NCBI GenBank assembly: GCA_029252805.1
Contig: JAQXAR010000018.1
Span: 1 to 34,999 of the forward strand
Reading direction: 5' to 3'
From: Rickettsiales bacterium
GTDB lineage: Bacteria; Pseudomonadota; Alphaproteobacteria; Rickettsiales; JALZUV01
Length of the DNA: 34,999 bases
Notes under the pieces: model-generated
The model's database searches: none
What the model was told of the DNA's origin: nothing
What the model saw: only the letters and a program-made list of their open reading frames with translations
Part shown: positions 1 to 6,748 of the stretch, piece after piece
Layout: each line of letters opens with the position of its first letter
Position numbering within the stretch: position 1 is the stretch's first letter
Position numbers and translations under genes: made by a program

Positions 1-21
1 CATGCAAGGCAAAGCGAGCAC

Positions 22-49
22 TTGATAAGCAATAAAACTTGGTTATAGT
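22..49 (+). promoter_or_regulatory. Predicted promoter of tRNA-Val
   Basis: TTGATA (22-27) and TATAGT (44-49) are separated by 16 bases, a good housekeeping-type promoter. Transcription would start near 56, about 13 bases before the tRNA. This is inferred from pattern only. Confidence 0.55.
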
Positions 50-68
50 GCAGTTTATCTTTTGGTGC

Positions 69-145
69 GGGCGGTTAGCTCAGCTGGTTAGAGCGCGTCG
101 TTGACATCGACGAGGTCGGAAGTTCGAATCTTCTATCGCCCACCA
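69..145 (+). tRNA. tRNA-Val (anticodon GAC), 3' half replaced by island sequence
   Basis: The cloverleaf can be folded by eye. The acceptor strand is GGGCGGT pairing with ATCGCCC, the anticodon stem is CGTCG/CGACG around the loop TTGACAT (anticodon GAC), the T-arm has loop TTCGAAT, and CCA is encoded (143-145). The 3' half from about 101 onward belongs to the integrated island. The displaced original 3' half lies at 6749-6793. In the hybrid molecule one acceptor pair is G-U (GGT/ATC), whereas the original 3' strand ACCGCCC would pair perfectly. The T-stem differs between the two copies but pairs in both. The gene should still be functional. Confidence 0.95.
101..119 (+). other. attL core
   Basis: TTGACATCGACGAGGTCGG is identical to 6749-6767. 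It begins in the anticodon loop and ends at the start of the T-arm, so strand exchange happens at the anticodon stem-loop, a common crossover point for tyrosine integrases in tRNA genes. Sequence similarity continues, with mismatches, to the CCA end at 145. Confidence 0.9.
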
Positions 146-213
146 TTTTTCTTTATATATGTCAATAGATTGCTAGATTATTAGCAAGTACGGTTAATAA
201 CATAGATAGCAAC

Positions 214-233
214 TAGTGACCTTATAGTGACCA
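214..233 (+). repeat. Left-end integrase arm-site candidates (TAGTGACC)
   Basis: TAGTGACC occurs at 214-221 and TAGTGACCA at 225-233, 11 bases apart, so on the same helical face. The same 9-mer TAGTGACCA occurs at 6600-6608 near the other end, next to the integrase start. Repeats shared by both ends of a tyrosine-integrase element are typically arm-type binding sites. The function is inferred. Confidence 0.5.
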
Positions 234-345
234 CACCTGCATTGAAGTTCAAAAATAGACAATCGAACATAATTCGAATAAAAAGATAAATCTGGTTGAC
301 AAAGCTTTTATTTGTGTCATAAATGATAAATTATTCAATTTTATA

Positions 346-373
346 TTGACCTTCACTCAAGGGTCTGTATAGT
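346..373 (+). promoter_or_regulatory. Promoter giving a leaderless AlpA-like transcript
   Basis: TTGACC (346-351), a 16-base spacer and TATAGT (368-373) form a strong promoter. The start codon at 381 lies about seven bases past the -10, so the transcript would begin at or next to the ATG. The flanking GACC (348-351) and GGTC (362-365) are complementary and could form a small operator. A second, upstream promoter-like pair is TTGACA (296-301) with ATAAAT after 17 bases. Confidence 0.55.
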
Positions 374-380
374 CACGCCT

Positions 381-635
381 ATGCAAATCATTGAAACAAA
401 CCACTCTCACCCAATCGCACCTAAAGCCAATCCAGAGAATAAGCGTCAAATCTATTTGACAGAAACAGAAGTCGCAGAAAGGCTGGGTATGTCAGTCGAA
501 TGGCTTCGTAAGAATCGTCGAAATCGCACAGAAATTACCTTCAGTAAATTCAGTAATCGCGTAAGATATCATATTGATGATATTGAGGCTTATGAACAAA
601 GTCGAAAAATAACACCAATCATCCCACAATATTAA
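381..635 (+). CDS. Small AlpA/MerR-type helix-turn-helix protein (excisionase-like)
   Basis: The 84-residue protein has a winged-helix DNA-binding fold typical of AlpA/excisionase proteins. Residues 25-47 (IYLTETEVAERLGMSVEWLR) form the helix-turn-helix, and a basic strand with SNRVRYHIDDIEAYE follows as the wing. The first 20 residues look disordered. Family members bind island ends or promoters and control excision or early gene expression. It is the first gene inside the island's left end, close to the arm-site repeats at 214-233, which fits a directionality or regulatory role. It stands alone, transcribed from its own promoter and probably without a ribosome-binding site. Its exact role cannot be read from sequence. 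Confidence 0.75.
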   Translation: MQIIETNHSHPIAPKANPENKRQIYLTETEVAERLGMSVEWLRKNRRNRTEITFSKFSNRVRYHIDDIEAYEQSRKITPIIPQY

Positions 636-665
636 CCAACCTTCATAATTTCGTCACATTGGCAT

Positions 666-819
666 GGTATAATTTACATGTTTTCTTATGAATTTTTGTT
701 TGCAGAATGCTTGTAATTTTTTCTGCTTATGCGGATTTATTACAGCTTGATGCTTACTTTATGGATTTGAAGACTTAACTTAACAATAACAAGCCAACAT
801 ATAATTGGTATAATTTACA
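666..819 (+). promoter_or_regulatory. Repeated -10-like motif upstream of the membrane protein gene
   Basis: GGTATAATTTACA occurs at 666-678 and again at 807-819. Each contains a consensus TATAAT. The second copy (TATAAT 809-814) would start transcripts near 821 for the gene at 838. No good -35 is obvious for it and no Shine-Dalgarno sequence precedes the ATG. The 13-base exact repeat suggests two promoters or a shared regulator site. Nothing else is recognisable between 636 and 837. Confidence 0.4.
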
Positions 820-837
820 CTTTAAATTCTAAAAATT

Positions 838-1296
838 ATGAAAGTTTCAATTTTAAAAGCAGTTCTAATTATTGCCTTAGTATTCGCAGCTCTTGTTGCC
901 TTACAGGTAATGGGTGGTTACCATTTATCAGCTAGCAAATTGTGGTTGAAGATAGTCCTCGGATTTTTCTGGTCTGGTGCCCTCTTTACCAATGCCATTT
1001 GGTCACCCTTTAATAAGGCGTTCAAATGGTGGCATATTGTTTACGGGCTGATTCTAGCATTTTCTAGTGTTGCCTTATACAATTCAGGCGGTCTATCACA
1101 ATTAGGTATGACACTTGTTTGCTTAATTCAGGTGGCAGTATATTCTGAATTCATCTTCACGACAGATAGCGATGAATTCTTTCGAAGAAAGGTTCTTCCT
1201 GAGAGTGCTGATGAAGACGAAGAATTGGATTTGAATAGTTACAAAGAATCTGATTACCAGTATCAGAAACCCTATAGGGATGAAGATTTGGTATAA
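838..1296 (+). CDS. Four-helix membrane protein of unknown function
   Basis: I do not recognise this 152-residue protein. It has four hydrophobic stretches at roughly residues 7-27, 38-56, 63-82 and 90-110, and so is probably an inner-membrane protein. A strongly acidic and tyrosine-rich cytoplasmic tail (about 118-152) follows. It is a single-gene unit: a TATAAT motif lies upstream and a clear hairpin terminator follows at 1319-1349. It sits among mobile-element genes and is likely island cargo. Roles such as superinfection exclusion or defence would be guesses; nothing in the sequence decides. Confidence 0.65.
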   Translation: MKVSILKAVLIIALVFAALVALQVMGGYHLSASKLWLKIVLGFFWSGALFTNAIWSPFNKAFKWWHIVYGLILAFSSVALYNSGGLSQLGMTLVCLIQVAVYSEFIFTTDSDEFFRRKVLPESADEDEELDLNSYKESDYQYQKPYRDEDLV

Positions 1297-1318
1297 AGGT
1301 TTGAAAAAATAGAAAAGA

Positions 1319-1349
1319 AGGTTGAGCAAATGTGCTTGACCTCTTTTTT
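1319..1349 (+). terminator. Rho-independent terminator
   Basis: AGGTTGAGCA (1319-1328) pairs over ten positions, two of them G-U, with TGCTTGACCT (1333-1342) around the loop AATG, followed by a run of six T (1344-1349). It ends the membrane protein gene. It lies against the 3' end of the convergent recombinase gene (stop at 1352) and may work in both directions. Confidence 0.85.
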
Positions 1350-1351
1350 AT

Positions 1352-1942
1352 TTACACCAACTTCACGACATTCTGCGCAGCAGCAGAATCATATTCGATG
1401 TAACGCTGTGTCGTGCCAAGACTCGAATGACCAGCGAGTCTTCGCACATCTTCAAGGCTTCCACCAACTGAACTGATTTTTCTTGCAGCCTGACTAATGA
1501 AATTTCTTCGCCCTGAATGGCTACTCGCACCTTCAAACCCTAAATCATTGTATAATTTTTGAAAGAAGTTCACGATGGTCTGTGCAGATGGTCGGTTTGA
1601 GCGCTGTGTTTTAATCACTCGTTCAACACCGTCAGGCGCATCATCGAGACTGCTTAACAGAAGCTGCAATGCATCTTTCAACTTAGGATGCAGGTAAATC
1701 ACTCGACCACCCTTCTTGCCTTTACTTGCAGTGTTGGTGAGTTGAATCGTGTCAGTCAAACTACCCTCTGTGTCAGTAACCATTGACCACGTCAAAGATG
1801 AAACCTCTTTCGCACGTAAACCAGCTTTAAACGACAGCAAGAACATCACACGATTTCGTTCAGGGTGTTGAGTCTTCGATAAATAATCTAAAGCGACATT
1901 TTGTTGCTTGTCAGTAAGTATCTTTGCTTGGCGGTTTAACAT
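1352..1942 (-). CDS. FimB-sized tyrosine recombinase (catalytic domain only)
   Basis: At 196 residues this is essentially a stand-alone catalytic domain of the phage-integrase family. The active-site set is visible: Arg43 in GLRAKE, a beta-hairpin Lys near 74-77, His142-x-x-Arg145 in HSGRRNF, His172 in AGHSS and the nucleophile Tyr181 in QRYIEYD. The N-terminal core-binding domain of full integrases is absent, as in the roughly 200-residue FimB/FimE DNA-inversion enzymes. It lies mid-island and is not next to an att site, so it probably does not integrate this island. A degraded 3' end of a close relative lies at 11931-11981, so the gene travels on more than one element. The substrate is unknown; inversion or resolution is possible. 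Confidence 0.88.
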   Translation of the reverse strand: MLNRQAKILTDKQQNVALDYLSKTQHPERNRVMFLLSFKAGLRAKEVSSLTWSMVTDTEGSLTDTIQLTNTASKGKKGGRVIYLHPKLKDALQLLLSSLDDAPDGVERVIKTQRSNRPSAQTIVNFFQKLYNDLGFEGASSHSGRRNFISQAARKISSVGGSLEDVRRLAGHSSLGTTQRYIEYDSAAAQNVVKLV

Positions 1943-2372
1943 GATTATCTCGTTATACTTTATTCAAATGAATGTAAATAATACTAAGACTAGACATGAA
2001 GTCAAGTTGAATCATCCCGTAAGCATTGCAAACACTAGGCTTGGTATAAAATATAGATTTCATACTGAGGTTGATTTTGAGGTGAACGTTGTTGCTAATT
2101 GGTTCAATACGACTGCAAAAAACTTCACTCATAAGCATCTGTAAAATAATGATTCAGAAAAATAATTGCACTTTTTTGAAATTATTTTCACGTCAAATCA
2201 CTCGATTTTGAAGATTTGAGCCGCCTGAATATCAACATTATCATTTAATAACAGAATGATGATAGGGTTTTAATCCTACATCACCTCAAAAACACCATTT
2301 TTATAAATAAAAGTACGCAATGGAGTTTCTTTACGTCCTTTGCAGCAACTCAAAACGAAGGAATGACAGGTG
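1943..2372. other. 430-bp intergenic region with an AT-rich inverted repeat
   Basis: No gene is convincing here. A perfect 9-bp inverted repeat, AAAATAATT (2159-2167) and AATTATTTT (2180-2188), has a 12-base spacer containing six T. It could be an operator between the divergent recombinase and AlpA-like genes, or part of a replication origin for the neighbouring HUH-like protein. Neither is shown. Confidence 0.35.
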
Positions 2373-2570
2373 ATGACAACATTACTAACCACCATTGAAG
2401 CTGCACATTATCTCAGTGTTTCAGCGCAAACCATGAAGAACTGGCGAAGCTTAGGCAAACCACCAAGCTACATTAAATTGCAAAATGAAAAGATGGTCAG
2501 GTATCGACAAGGTGACCTTGATAGTTTTATCGAGCAGTTGGAATTGATGAATGTTGAGGGTGATGTTTGA
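2373..2570 (+). CDS. AlpA-like helix-turn-helix protein
   Basis: The 65-residue protein has the excisionase/MerR-like signature: LTTIEAAHYLSVSAQTMKNW is the helix-turn-helix, and a wing with VRYRQGDLDSFIEQ follows. I start it at ATG 2373 because AAGGA at 2358-2362 is correctly spaced; a GTG at 2370 directly precedes it. Its TGA stop overlaps the ATG of the next gene (TGATG, 2568-2572), so the two are translationally coupled. An AlpA-like protein coupled to a replication protein is a common satellite or plasmid-like module, with this protein as regulator or origin-binding factor. Specific targets are unknown. Confidence 0.75.
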   Translation: MTTLLTTIEAAHYLSVSAQTMKNWRSLGKPPSYIKLQNEKMVRYRQGDLDSFIEQLELMNVEGDV

Positions 2571-3220
2571 TGTCGTGCATTCTCAATTCCAAAGACGCAG
2601 AAGGAGAGATAAGAACTGAATCTCTTGCTAAGAAAAAGTATCTTCGTTCCAATGGCTTAAAGTTCAAAAGTTATGTTGAGGTGTATGATTACTTTATCAA
2701 CATACTTGACCCGCAATATTTCATCACCATTGCATTCAATCCTGATAAAAAATCTAGGCCAATAAAGAAAAGTGATGATGAGAAAAATCAACGACATGAC
2801 AAATCAAAAAAGTTTCGTCCAGAAATTGCCAGAAGGTATTACTCTCAAAAACTGAAATATATTTTTGGTCGGATGGATAGAAAGTTGGTTGGAAAAACAT
2901 ATCAGCACCCTGCAAAGAGAGAAAATCGTTGCGAAGGATTGGCAATCCCAGAACACCAAAGTTCTAATTTTCATTATCATATCTTATTGACGAACCAAAA
3001 TCATAGTGAAGATGAACTGCATAATGCGATGGATTACAGCTTAACCAAGCTAAGAATGGATTATGCATCTTACGACATTCAGAAAATATGGAATGTTGAA
3101 GGCTTAAAGCACTACAGCCTGAAAGAGTTTTATAAACGATTGAGAACAAATGACATAGCAACCATTAACAACATTGCAGAACAGTTCATTCTGCTGGGAG
3201 AATTTCATTCTGAACACTAG
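2570..3220 (+). CDS. Putative HUH-type replication initiator or nickase
   Basis: The 216-residue protein shows features of rolling-circle Rep/HUH endonucleases. A hydrophobic strand FITIAFNP (about 51-58) resembles motif 1. FHYHILL (134-140) has the His-hydrophobic-His arrangement (His135, His137) of the metal-binding motif 2. Tyrosines near Lys185 in HYSLKEFYKR (181-190) could serve as motif 3. The middle (60-120) is highly basic. It is coupled by a one-base overlap to the AlpA-like gene, as expected for a replication module of an integrated element. It contains Tyr-rich stretches, so the catalytic Tyr cannot be fixed by eye. It could instead be a relaxase-like or uncharacterised protein. 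The 268 bases after it hold no gene I can support. Confidence 0.5.
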   Translation: MSCILNSKDAEGEIRTESLAKKKYLRSNGLKFKSYVEVYDYFINILDPQYFITIAFNPDKKSRPIKKSDDEKNQRHDKSKKFRPEIARRYYSQKLKYIFGRMDRKLVGKTYQHPAKRENRCEGLAIPEHQSSNFHYHILLTNQNHSEDELHNAMDYSLTKLRMDYASYDIQKIWNVEGLKHYSLKEFYKRLRTNDIATINNIAEQFILLGEFHSEH

Positions 3221-3488
3221 GTTGAATATATGGAACCGTGCAACGCATAATTGAAGTATACTGACCTTTTCATCTTTGTTTCTCTTGTTACTTTATCCAA
3301 AGCAGCAATGGCGAAGCAATGGTTGGTTCGCTTGCGATTGATATACAGATAAGGTGATGTGTTGCTTGAGTTGATTGTTCAAGATTCATTAAAGCAGTTT
3401 TCTTGAAGTGTATGTGATTTATGTGGGTTGGTATGTAAAATTGAAAGAAGATGCTTCTAGAGAGCTTAAATGAGCAGTATGAAGATGT

Positions 3489-3782
3489 TTATTGTGAACA
3501 AAGAGTGAGATTATTTAAACGATGTTTTTCTTGTCGGTCTTGTAGATTGATTGCAGTAGAAATTTGATTTGCAACTTCTTCATTATGACAATGAATAACA
3601 AAGCCATGATGCTTATGAACCAGCTTGTAATCTTCAACCTTTGCTTCCTGAAGTTGATGTTCGATTGCTTCTTGTTCAGCAGCATAATCAAACACATCAG
3701 CGTAGATAATATCCTTGGTTGATGGGATGTAGAATTTTACCCAACCAGTGTACATTGGTGATGGTTCGATATGTAGATTCAT
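3489..3782 (-). CDS. Hypothetical protein, 97 residues
   Basis: I do not recognise this protein. It is soluble, begins with a predicted beta-rich part (GWVKFYIPSTKDIIYADVFD), has an acidic, glutamine-rich helix around residues 34-48, then His-rich KHHGFVIHCHNEE (57-69). It has no signal peptide or membrane segment. It lies 17 bases downstream of the PH-like membrane protein gene on the same strand, so the two are probably co-transcribed. No Shine-Dalgarno is evident, consistent with coupling to the upstream gene. Confidence 0.5.
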   Translation of the reverse strand: MNLHIEPSPMYTGWVKFYIPSTKDIIYADVFDYAAEQEAIEHQLQEAKVEDYKLVHKHHGFVIHCHNEEVANQISTAINLQDRQEKHRLNNLTLCSQ

Positions 3783-3799
3783 AAGGTTTGTTCTTTGGT

Positions 3800-4279
3800 T
3801 TACTGGCCAGAATACAGCAGTTCAGTGTTGACGATACGTTCTTTCTTACGTGATGCACGGTACATCTTACGAAGCTTTTCTTTGATAGCCATAGGGTCAT
3901 CAATGCCTTTTATCAGCAGTTTAGAGGTCGTATCATCTACAGATAGAACTTGAACCGTACCGATGTTCAAGAGTCGTTCAAAGAAGCCTTGTGAAACTGT
4001 GACATCTTTGATTCTGAAAAGTTCGATTTCTTCAAGTGTACGTGCGATAATGCCATGTTTGAAGATTAATCTCTCTGTCGTAATTGTGTACATATCCACC
4101 TTCATGTGAAGAAAAATGAAAGCGAATATAATCAACGTCAGTGGTAGCAACATAAACATAGTCATTAATGATGCACCGACACCTAGCACAATCCAGAACA
4201 AGAATGCTTTCCATGATGGCTTTATCTCTTGAATGACTGTTTCATCTTCTTCTAACTCTGGTTGGTTCTCTTCTGACAT
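3800..4279 (-). CDS. Bacterial PH domain (YdbS-like) membrane protein
   Basis: I start this 159-residue protein at ATG 4279, where GAGGT precedes it at proper spacing; an in-frame ATG at 4351 would add 24 poorly supported residues. An acidic N-terminus is followed by two hydrophobic helices (about 25-58, WKAFLFWIVLGVGASLMTMF and the next segment). A bPH2-like beta domain then follows, with TTERLIFKHGIIART, EIELFRIKDVTV and IGTVQVLSVDDT. This is the pattern of YdbS/YdbT-type membrane proteins, whose biochemical role is poorly known. It heads a two-gene unit divergent from an XRE regulator, with operator-like repeats between them. Confidence 0.7.
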   Translation of the reverse strand: MSEENQPELEEDETVIQEIKPSWKAFLFWIVLGVGASLMTMFMLLPLTLIIFAFIFLHMKVDMYTITTERLIFKHGIIARTLEEIELFRIKDVTVSQGFFERLLNIGTVQVLSVDDTTSKLLIKGIDDPMAIKEKLRKMYRASRKKERIVNTELLYSGQ

Positions 4280-4305
4280 TGTGACCTCGTAGCTTTGATT
4301 GATAA

Positions 4306-4340
4306 GGAACAATAAGTTCCATTTACGGTACAATAATGCC
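4306..4340. promoter_or_regulatory. Paired operator-like repeats between divergent genes
   Basis: GGAACAATAAGTTCC (4306-4320) is a perfect GGAAC/GTTCC inverted repeat. A second copy, GGTACAATAATGCC (4327-4340), keeps the half-site and spacer. The copies start 21 bases apart, two helical turns. They sit between the PH-like gene and the XRE gene, so the XRE protein may bind here to control both. Binding is inferred. Confidence 0.45.
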
Positions 4341-4376
4341 GTGCCGTGCATAAATCAATGCGTTTAATTTCTTTAA

Positions 4377-4625
4377 ATGAAAGATGAATTAAACGACCTA
4401 ACAAAAAGATTAGCGGCTTATATCAAAGTTCAGCGAAAACAACGTGGCTGGAGTCATCAAACGCTTGCAGAGAAAGCAACACTGACCAGACGAACCATTG
4501 GCAAAATTGAAGCCAGTGAACGCAACCTAACGGTTACATCATTGCATAAGATTGCAAAGGCATTTGGTTCAACACCTGAAGAAGTGATTATTCAGGCAAA
4601 GAAGATGAATTTGACTGACGAGTGA
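4377..4625 (+). CDS. XRE-family helix-turn-helix regulator
   Basis: The 82-residue protein is nearly all one Cro/C1-type domain. Helices cover residues 10-60, with WSHQTLAEKATLTRRTIGKI forming helices 2 and 3, and IAKAFGSTPEEVI following. It lacks a ligand-binding or cleavage domain. It is transcribed divergently from the PH-like gene, and two operator-like repeats lie in the gap, suggesting autoregulation and control of its neighbour. No clear ribosome-binding site precedes the ATG. It converges on the antitoxin gene 48 bases downstream, so it is not itself the antitoxin of that pair. Confidence 0.85.
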   Translation: MKDELNDLTKRLAAYIKVQRKQRGWSHQTLAEKATLTRRTIGKIEASERNLTVTSLHKIAKAFGSTPEEVIIQAKKMNLTDE

Positions 4626-4673
4626 ATGTGCATTTAAACGCCATATAAAGCACGTACAGCACTGTTGTCGGTG

Positions 4674-4973
4674 TTACACCAGTTCGACACGCAAAGAACG
4701 GCCAATCACTTTGGCGGCACTTGTAATCGTTTCTAGTGAAACCCCTGTTTTCATTGGGTCGAGAAGGCGGTCAAGCTGTGAACGACTAGTTTGCATCATT
4801 TTGGCCATTGCTGTTTTGGTAATGTGCTTACGTTCCATTTCCTCAGCTATTTGACGTGCAATAACACGCTTCAACGCAATAGCAGTTACTTCATCTTTGA
4901 TGCCTTCTTCTGAAAGAAAATCATCAAAGTCAGAACCCGCATGAATGTTTATTTTTTTAACCATTTGCTTCAT
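4674..4973 (-). CDS. HTH antitoxin, HigA/XRE type
   Basis: The 99-residue protein has an XRE-like DNA-binding domain (about 45-95: ITKTAMAKMMQTSRSQLDRL, then VSLETITSAAKVIGRSLRVE), preceded by a segment FDDFLSEEGIKDEV that could contact the toxin. Antitoxins of Gp49/HigB-like toxins have this build. The start at 4973 has AAGGA just upstream and lies inside the toxin gene, so the genes overlap by 17 bases. In such pairs the antitoxin binds the toxin and represses the operon. Toxin-first order is typical of higBA loci. The pair probably stabilises the island. Confidence 0.8.
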   Translation of the reverse strand: MKQMVKKINIHAGSDFDDFLSEEGIKDEVTAIALKRVIARQIAEEMERKHITKTAMAKMMQTSRSQLDRLLDPMKTGVSLETITSAAKVIGRSLRVELV

Positions 4974-5319
4974 ATTCCTTTTGTCGTTTGACCGCCAAGT
5001 TGATTTCTTTCAATTCTGTCTTCTGTGATTTCTTGATAAAGCCATGTAACAAAATCATTTCACCATCATCTACACAGAACATTACACGAACAATTCGTTT
5101 ATTCGTAATGTCACATCGAACTTCCCACAACCCTTTATGACCTTTGATTTGACGACATAAAGGTAGACCAATTGGCCAACTGAATTCACAATCTTTAATC
5201 GCAATGCCAATAAGCTTTCTATCTTCCTTATCCAGCCCTAACAACCATTGACGCACAGGCTCTTTACCTGAAGTCATGTGAAAGAATTTAGCAGTCAGTT
5301 TTTTTCTATCAATTACCAT
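4957..5319 (-). CDS. RelE/HigB-like (Gp49 family) toxin
   Basis: This 120-residue protein resembles phage-derived Gp49-like RelE toxins, ribosome-dependent mRNA interferases. Typical marks are the N-terminal segment with VRQWLLGLDKEDRKLIG, the central LCRQIKGHKGLWEVRCDI, then RIVRVMFCVDDGEMILLHGF and IKKSQKTELKEINLA near the end. I choose ATG 5319 because it gives the family's normal N-terminus; an upstream start at 5349 would lie deeper in the integrase gene. The start overlaps the integrase's 3' end by seven bases, so integrase, toxin and antitoxin form one overlapping transcript. Toxin activity is inferred from family. Confidence 0.8.
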   Translation of the reverse strand: MVIDRKKLTAKFFHMTSGKEPVRQWLLGLDKEDRKLIGIAIKDCEFSWPIGLPLCRQIKGHKGLWEVRCDITNKRIVRVMFCVDDGEMILLHGFIKKSQKTELKEINLAVKRQKEYEANG

Positions 5320-6572
5320 GATTGTACCATATTTGGTGCATAATGCCAACGCAAAATTTCATCCATCTTTTCGTTAGGTTCAGCAATTTTCATTAATTTG
5401 TCAGTGTGGTATTGAATCAAAGACAGTGGTTTTCGTAAAACTTCAATGCCGCCTTGAATATAATGACGGCCAGTCACAGATTTATTTTGACTATGATTTA
5501 GAAGTCTTGATACCAACGATTCGCTGGCGGTCCTTTGATACGCCAACTCTGAAAATGTACGTCGTAAATCGTGGCAAGTAATGCGTAAACCACACCTTTC
5601 TTCTATCCTTTCAACAAGCTTTTTGGGTTCTTCAATATGTCCAGATTTACTGGATTCACTAGGAAAAACCCAACTACTTTCATTCGCAGTAGATTGTTGA
5701 AGCTTCAACAACTCAAATATATTGTCTGTAATTGGCAGAATGTGAGGTTTGCCATTTTTTGTTTTTGGAATATATAAAATCAAATTGTCAAAATCAACAT
5801 TGCGCCATGTCAATGTCATGGCCTCTGTTTTTCGTAATCCTGAGTATAAAATGAGCTTCAGAAGATTAACCAATGCTGCGTTTTCATCTTCGATAAGCGC
5901 AGTGTACCAAGTTTGCATCTGATGTGGCTGAATGTAGTTTTTGCGAGCTTTGCAAGGATTCCATTCTTCTTTTGTTGTTAGAATTTTCACTGGGTTTTTA
6001 TAAATATCATTGTCAGCGAAATGATACTTTAAAACCGATTGCAAGCTAGTGAACGCTTTATTTGCAGCGTAAGGTCCTGCCTTTTTCGTAATGCTGTTAT
6101 GACGCTTCAAAACCATGTCAGCAGTAATGATTGATACAGGTTTACTCATCCAATCTGAAAGATGACGATAAAATGTTGCGCGAAATTCTTTTGGATGTTT
6201 CAGTTTTTCATTTTTGATTCTATTAGCAAGATATGTATCCAATGCAGTTGTCAATTCTGTCGCTTGCAGCTTGGTCATTTGCAAACGGTCTTTCGGATTT
6301 TTACCTTCCTGCATTTCAAAGTGTTTTGCTCGCGCTGATTTTCTGGCTATCTCAACGCTTATTTCTGGAAAGCGGCCAAGCTTGATACTTACGTACCTAC
6401 CCTTCAATCTCTTTCTGAAAAAGAAAGTTTTACTGTTCTTTCCAACTTTTATGTGTAAGCCTTGAACCTTGCTATCCCAAACTACCACCTGAATTCCTGA
6501 TTCGTTTGGTAACTTGCTAATAATATCTTTAGTGAGATTTTTTGTATTCTTATTTTCTGTTTTGCTAGTCAT
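5313..6572 (-). CDS. int: P4-type tyrosine integrase of the island
   Basis: At 419 residues this is a full-length P4-type integrase. The N-terminal DUF4102-like domain spans about 15-90 (VQGLHIKVGKNSKTFFFRKR, YVSIKLGRFPEISVEIARK), the core-binding domain about 105-200, and the catalytic domain follows. Active-site residues are Arg247 (SGLRKTEAM), Lys272 (KTKNGKPH), His334 and Arg337 (CHDLRRTF), His360 (LLNHSQNK) and Tyr371 (RHYIQGG). It lies next to attR and reads into the island, as P4-type integrases usually do. Candidate arm sites lie upstream at 6600-6726. Its last seven bases overlap the toxin gene, tying integrase and toxin-antitoxin expression together. Confidence 0.93.
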   Translation of the reverse strand: MTSKTENKNTKNLTKDIISKLPNESGIQVVVWDSKVQGLHIKVGKNSKTFFFRKRLKGRYVSIKLGRFPEISVEIARKSARAKHFEMQEGKNPKDRLQMTKLQATELTTALDTYLANRIKNEKLKHPKEFRATFYRHLSDWMSKPVSIITADMVLKRHNSITKKAGPYAANKAFTSLQSVLKYHFADNDIYKNPVKILTTKEEWNPCKARKNYIQPHQMQTWYTALIEDENAALVNLLKLILYSGLRKTEAMTLTWRNVDFDNLILYIPKTKNGKPHILPITDNIFELLKLQQSTANESSWVFPSESSKSGHIEEPKKLVERIEERCGLRITCHDLRRTFSELAYQRTASESLVSRLLNHSQNKSVTGRHYIQGGIEVLRKPLSLIQYHTDKLMKIAEPNEKMDEILRWHYAPNMVQSW

Positions 6573-6599
6573 GTCATCTTCTGTATTTTAGTTATGCTT

Positions 6600-6726
6600 T
6601 AGTGACCATGCTGGGTAACAACTGGTACAACTAGAAAATAGAATAAAATTGAGAAACTGCAAAATAAACATTATAAAACAGTAAATTATAACAACTCATG
6701 TGACTGCATAATAACAGGTACAACTA
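6600..6726 (+). repeat. Right-end integrase arm-site candidates
   Basis: TAGTGACCA (6600-6608) matches the left-end repeats. GGTACAACTA occurs twice, at 6624-6633 and 6717-6726, and a related GGTAACAACT lies at 6614-6623. All lie between the integrase start codon (6572) and the attR core (6749), which is where arm-type and excisionase sites are expected. The region has no gene. Confidence 0.5.
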
Positions 6727-6748
6727 ACAAATTAAGTCAAAAATAGGT

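Noticed and set aside
1908-2144. Open frames on both strands between the small recombinase and the AlpA-like gene
   Set aside because: They overlap one another in an AT-rich gap, lack ribosome-binding sites and show no protein-like composition.
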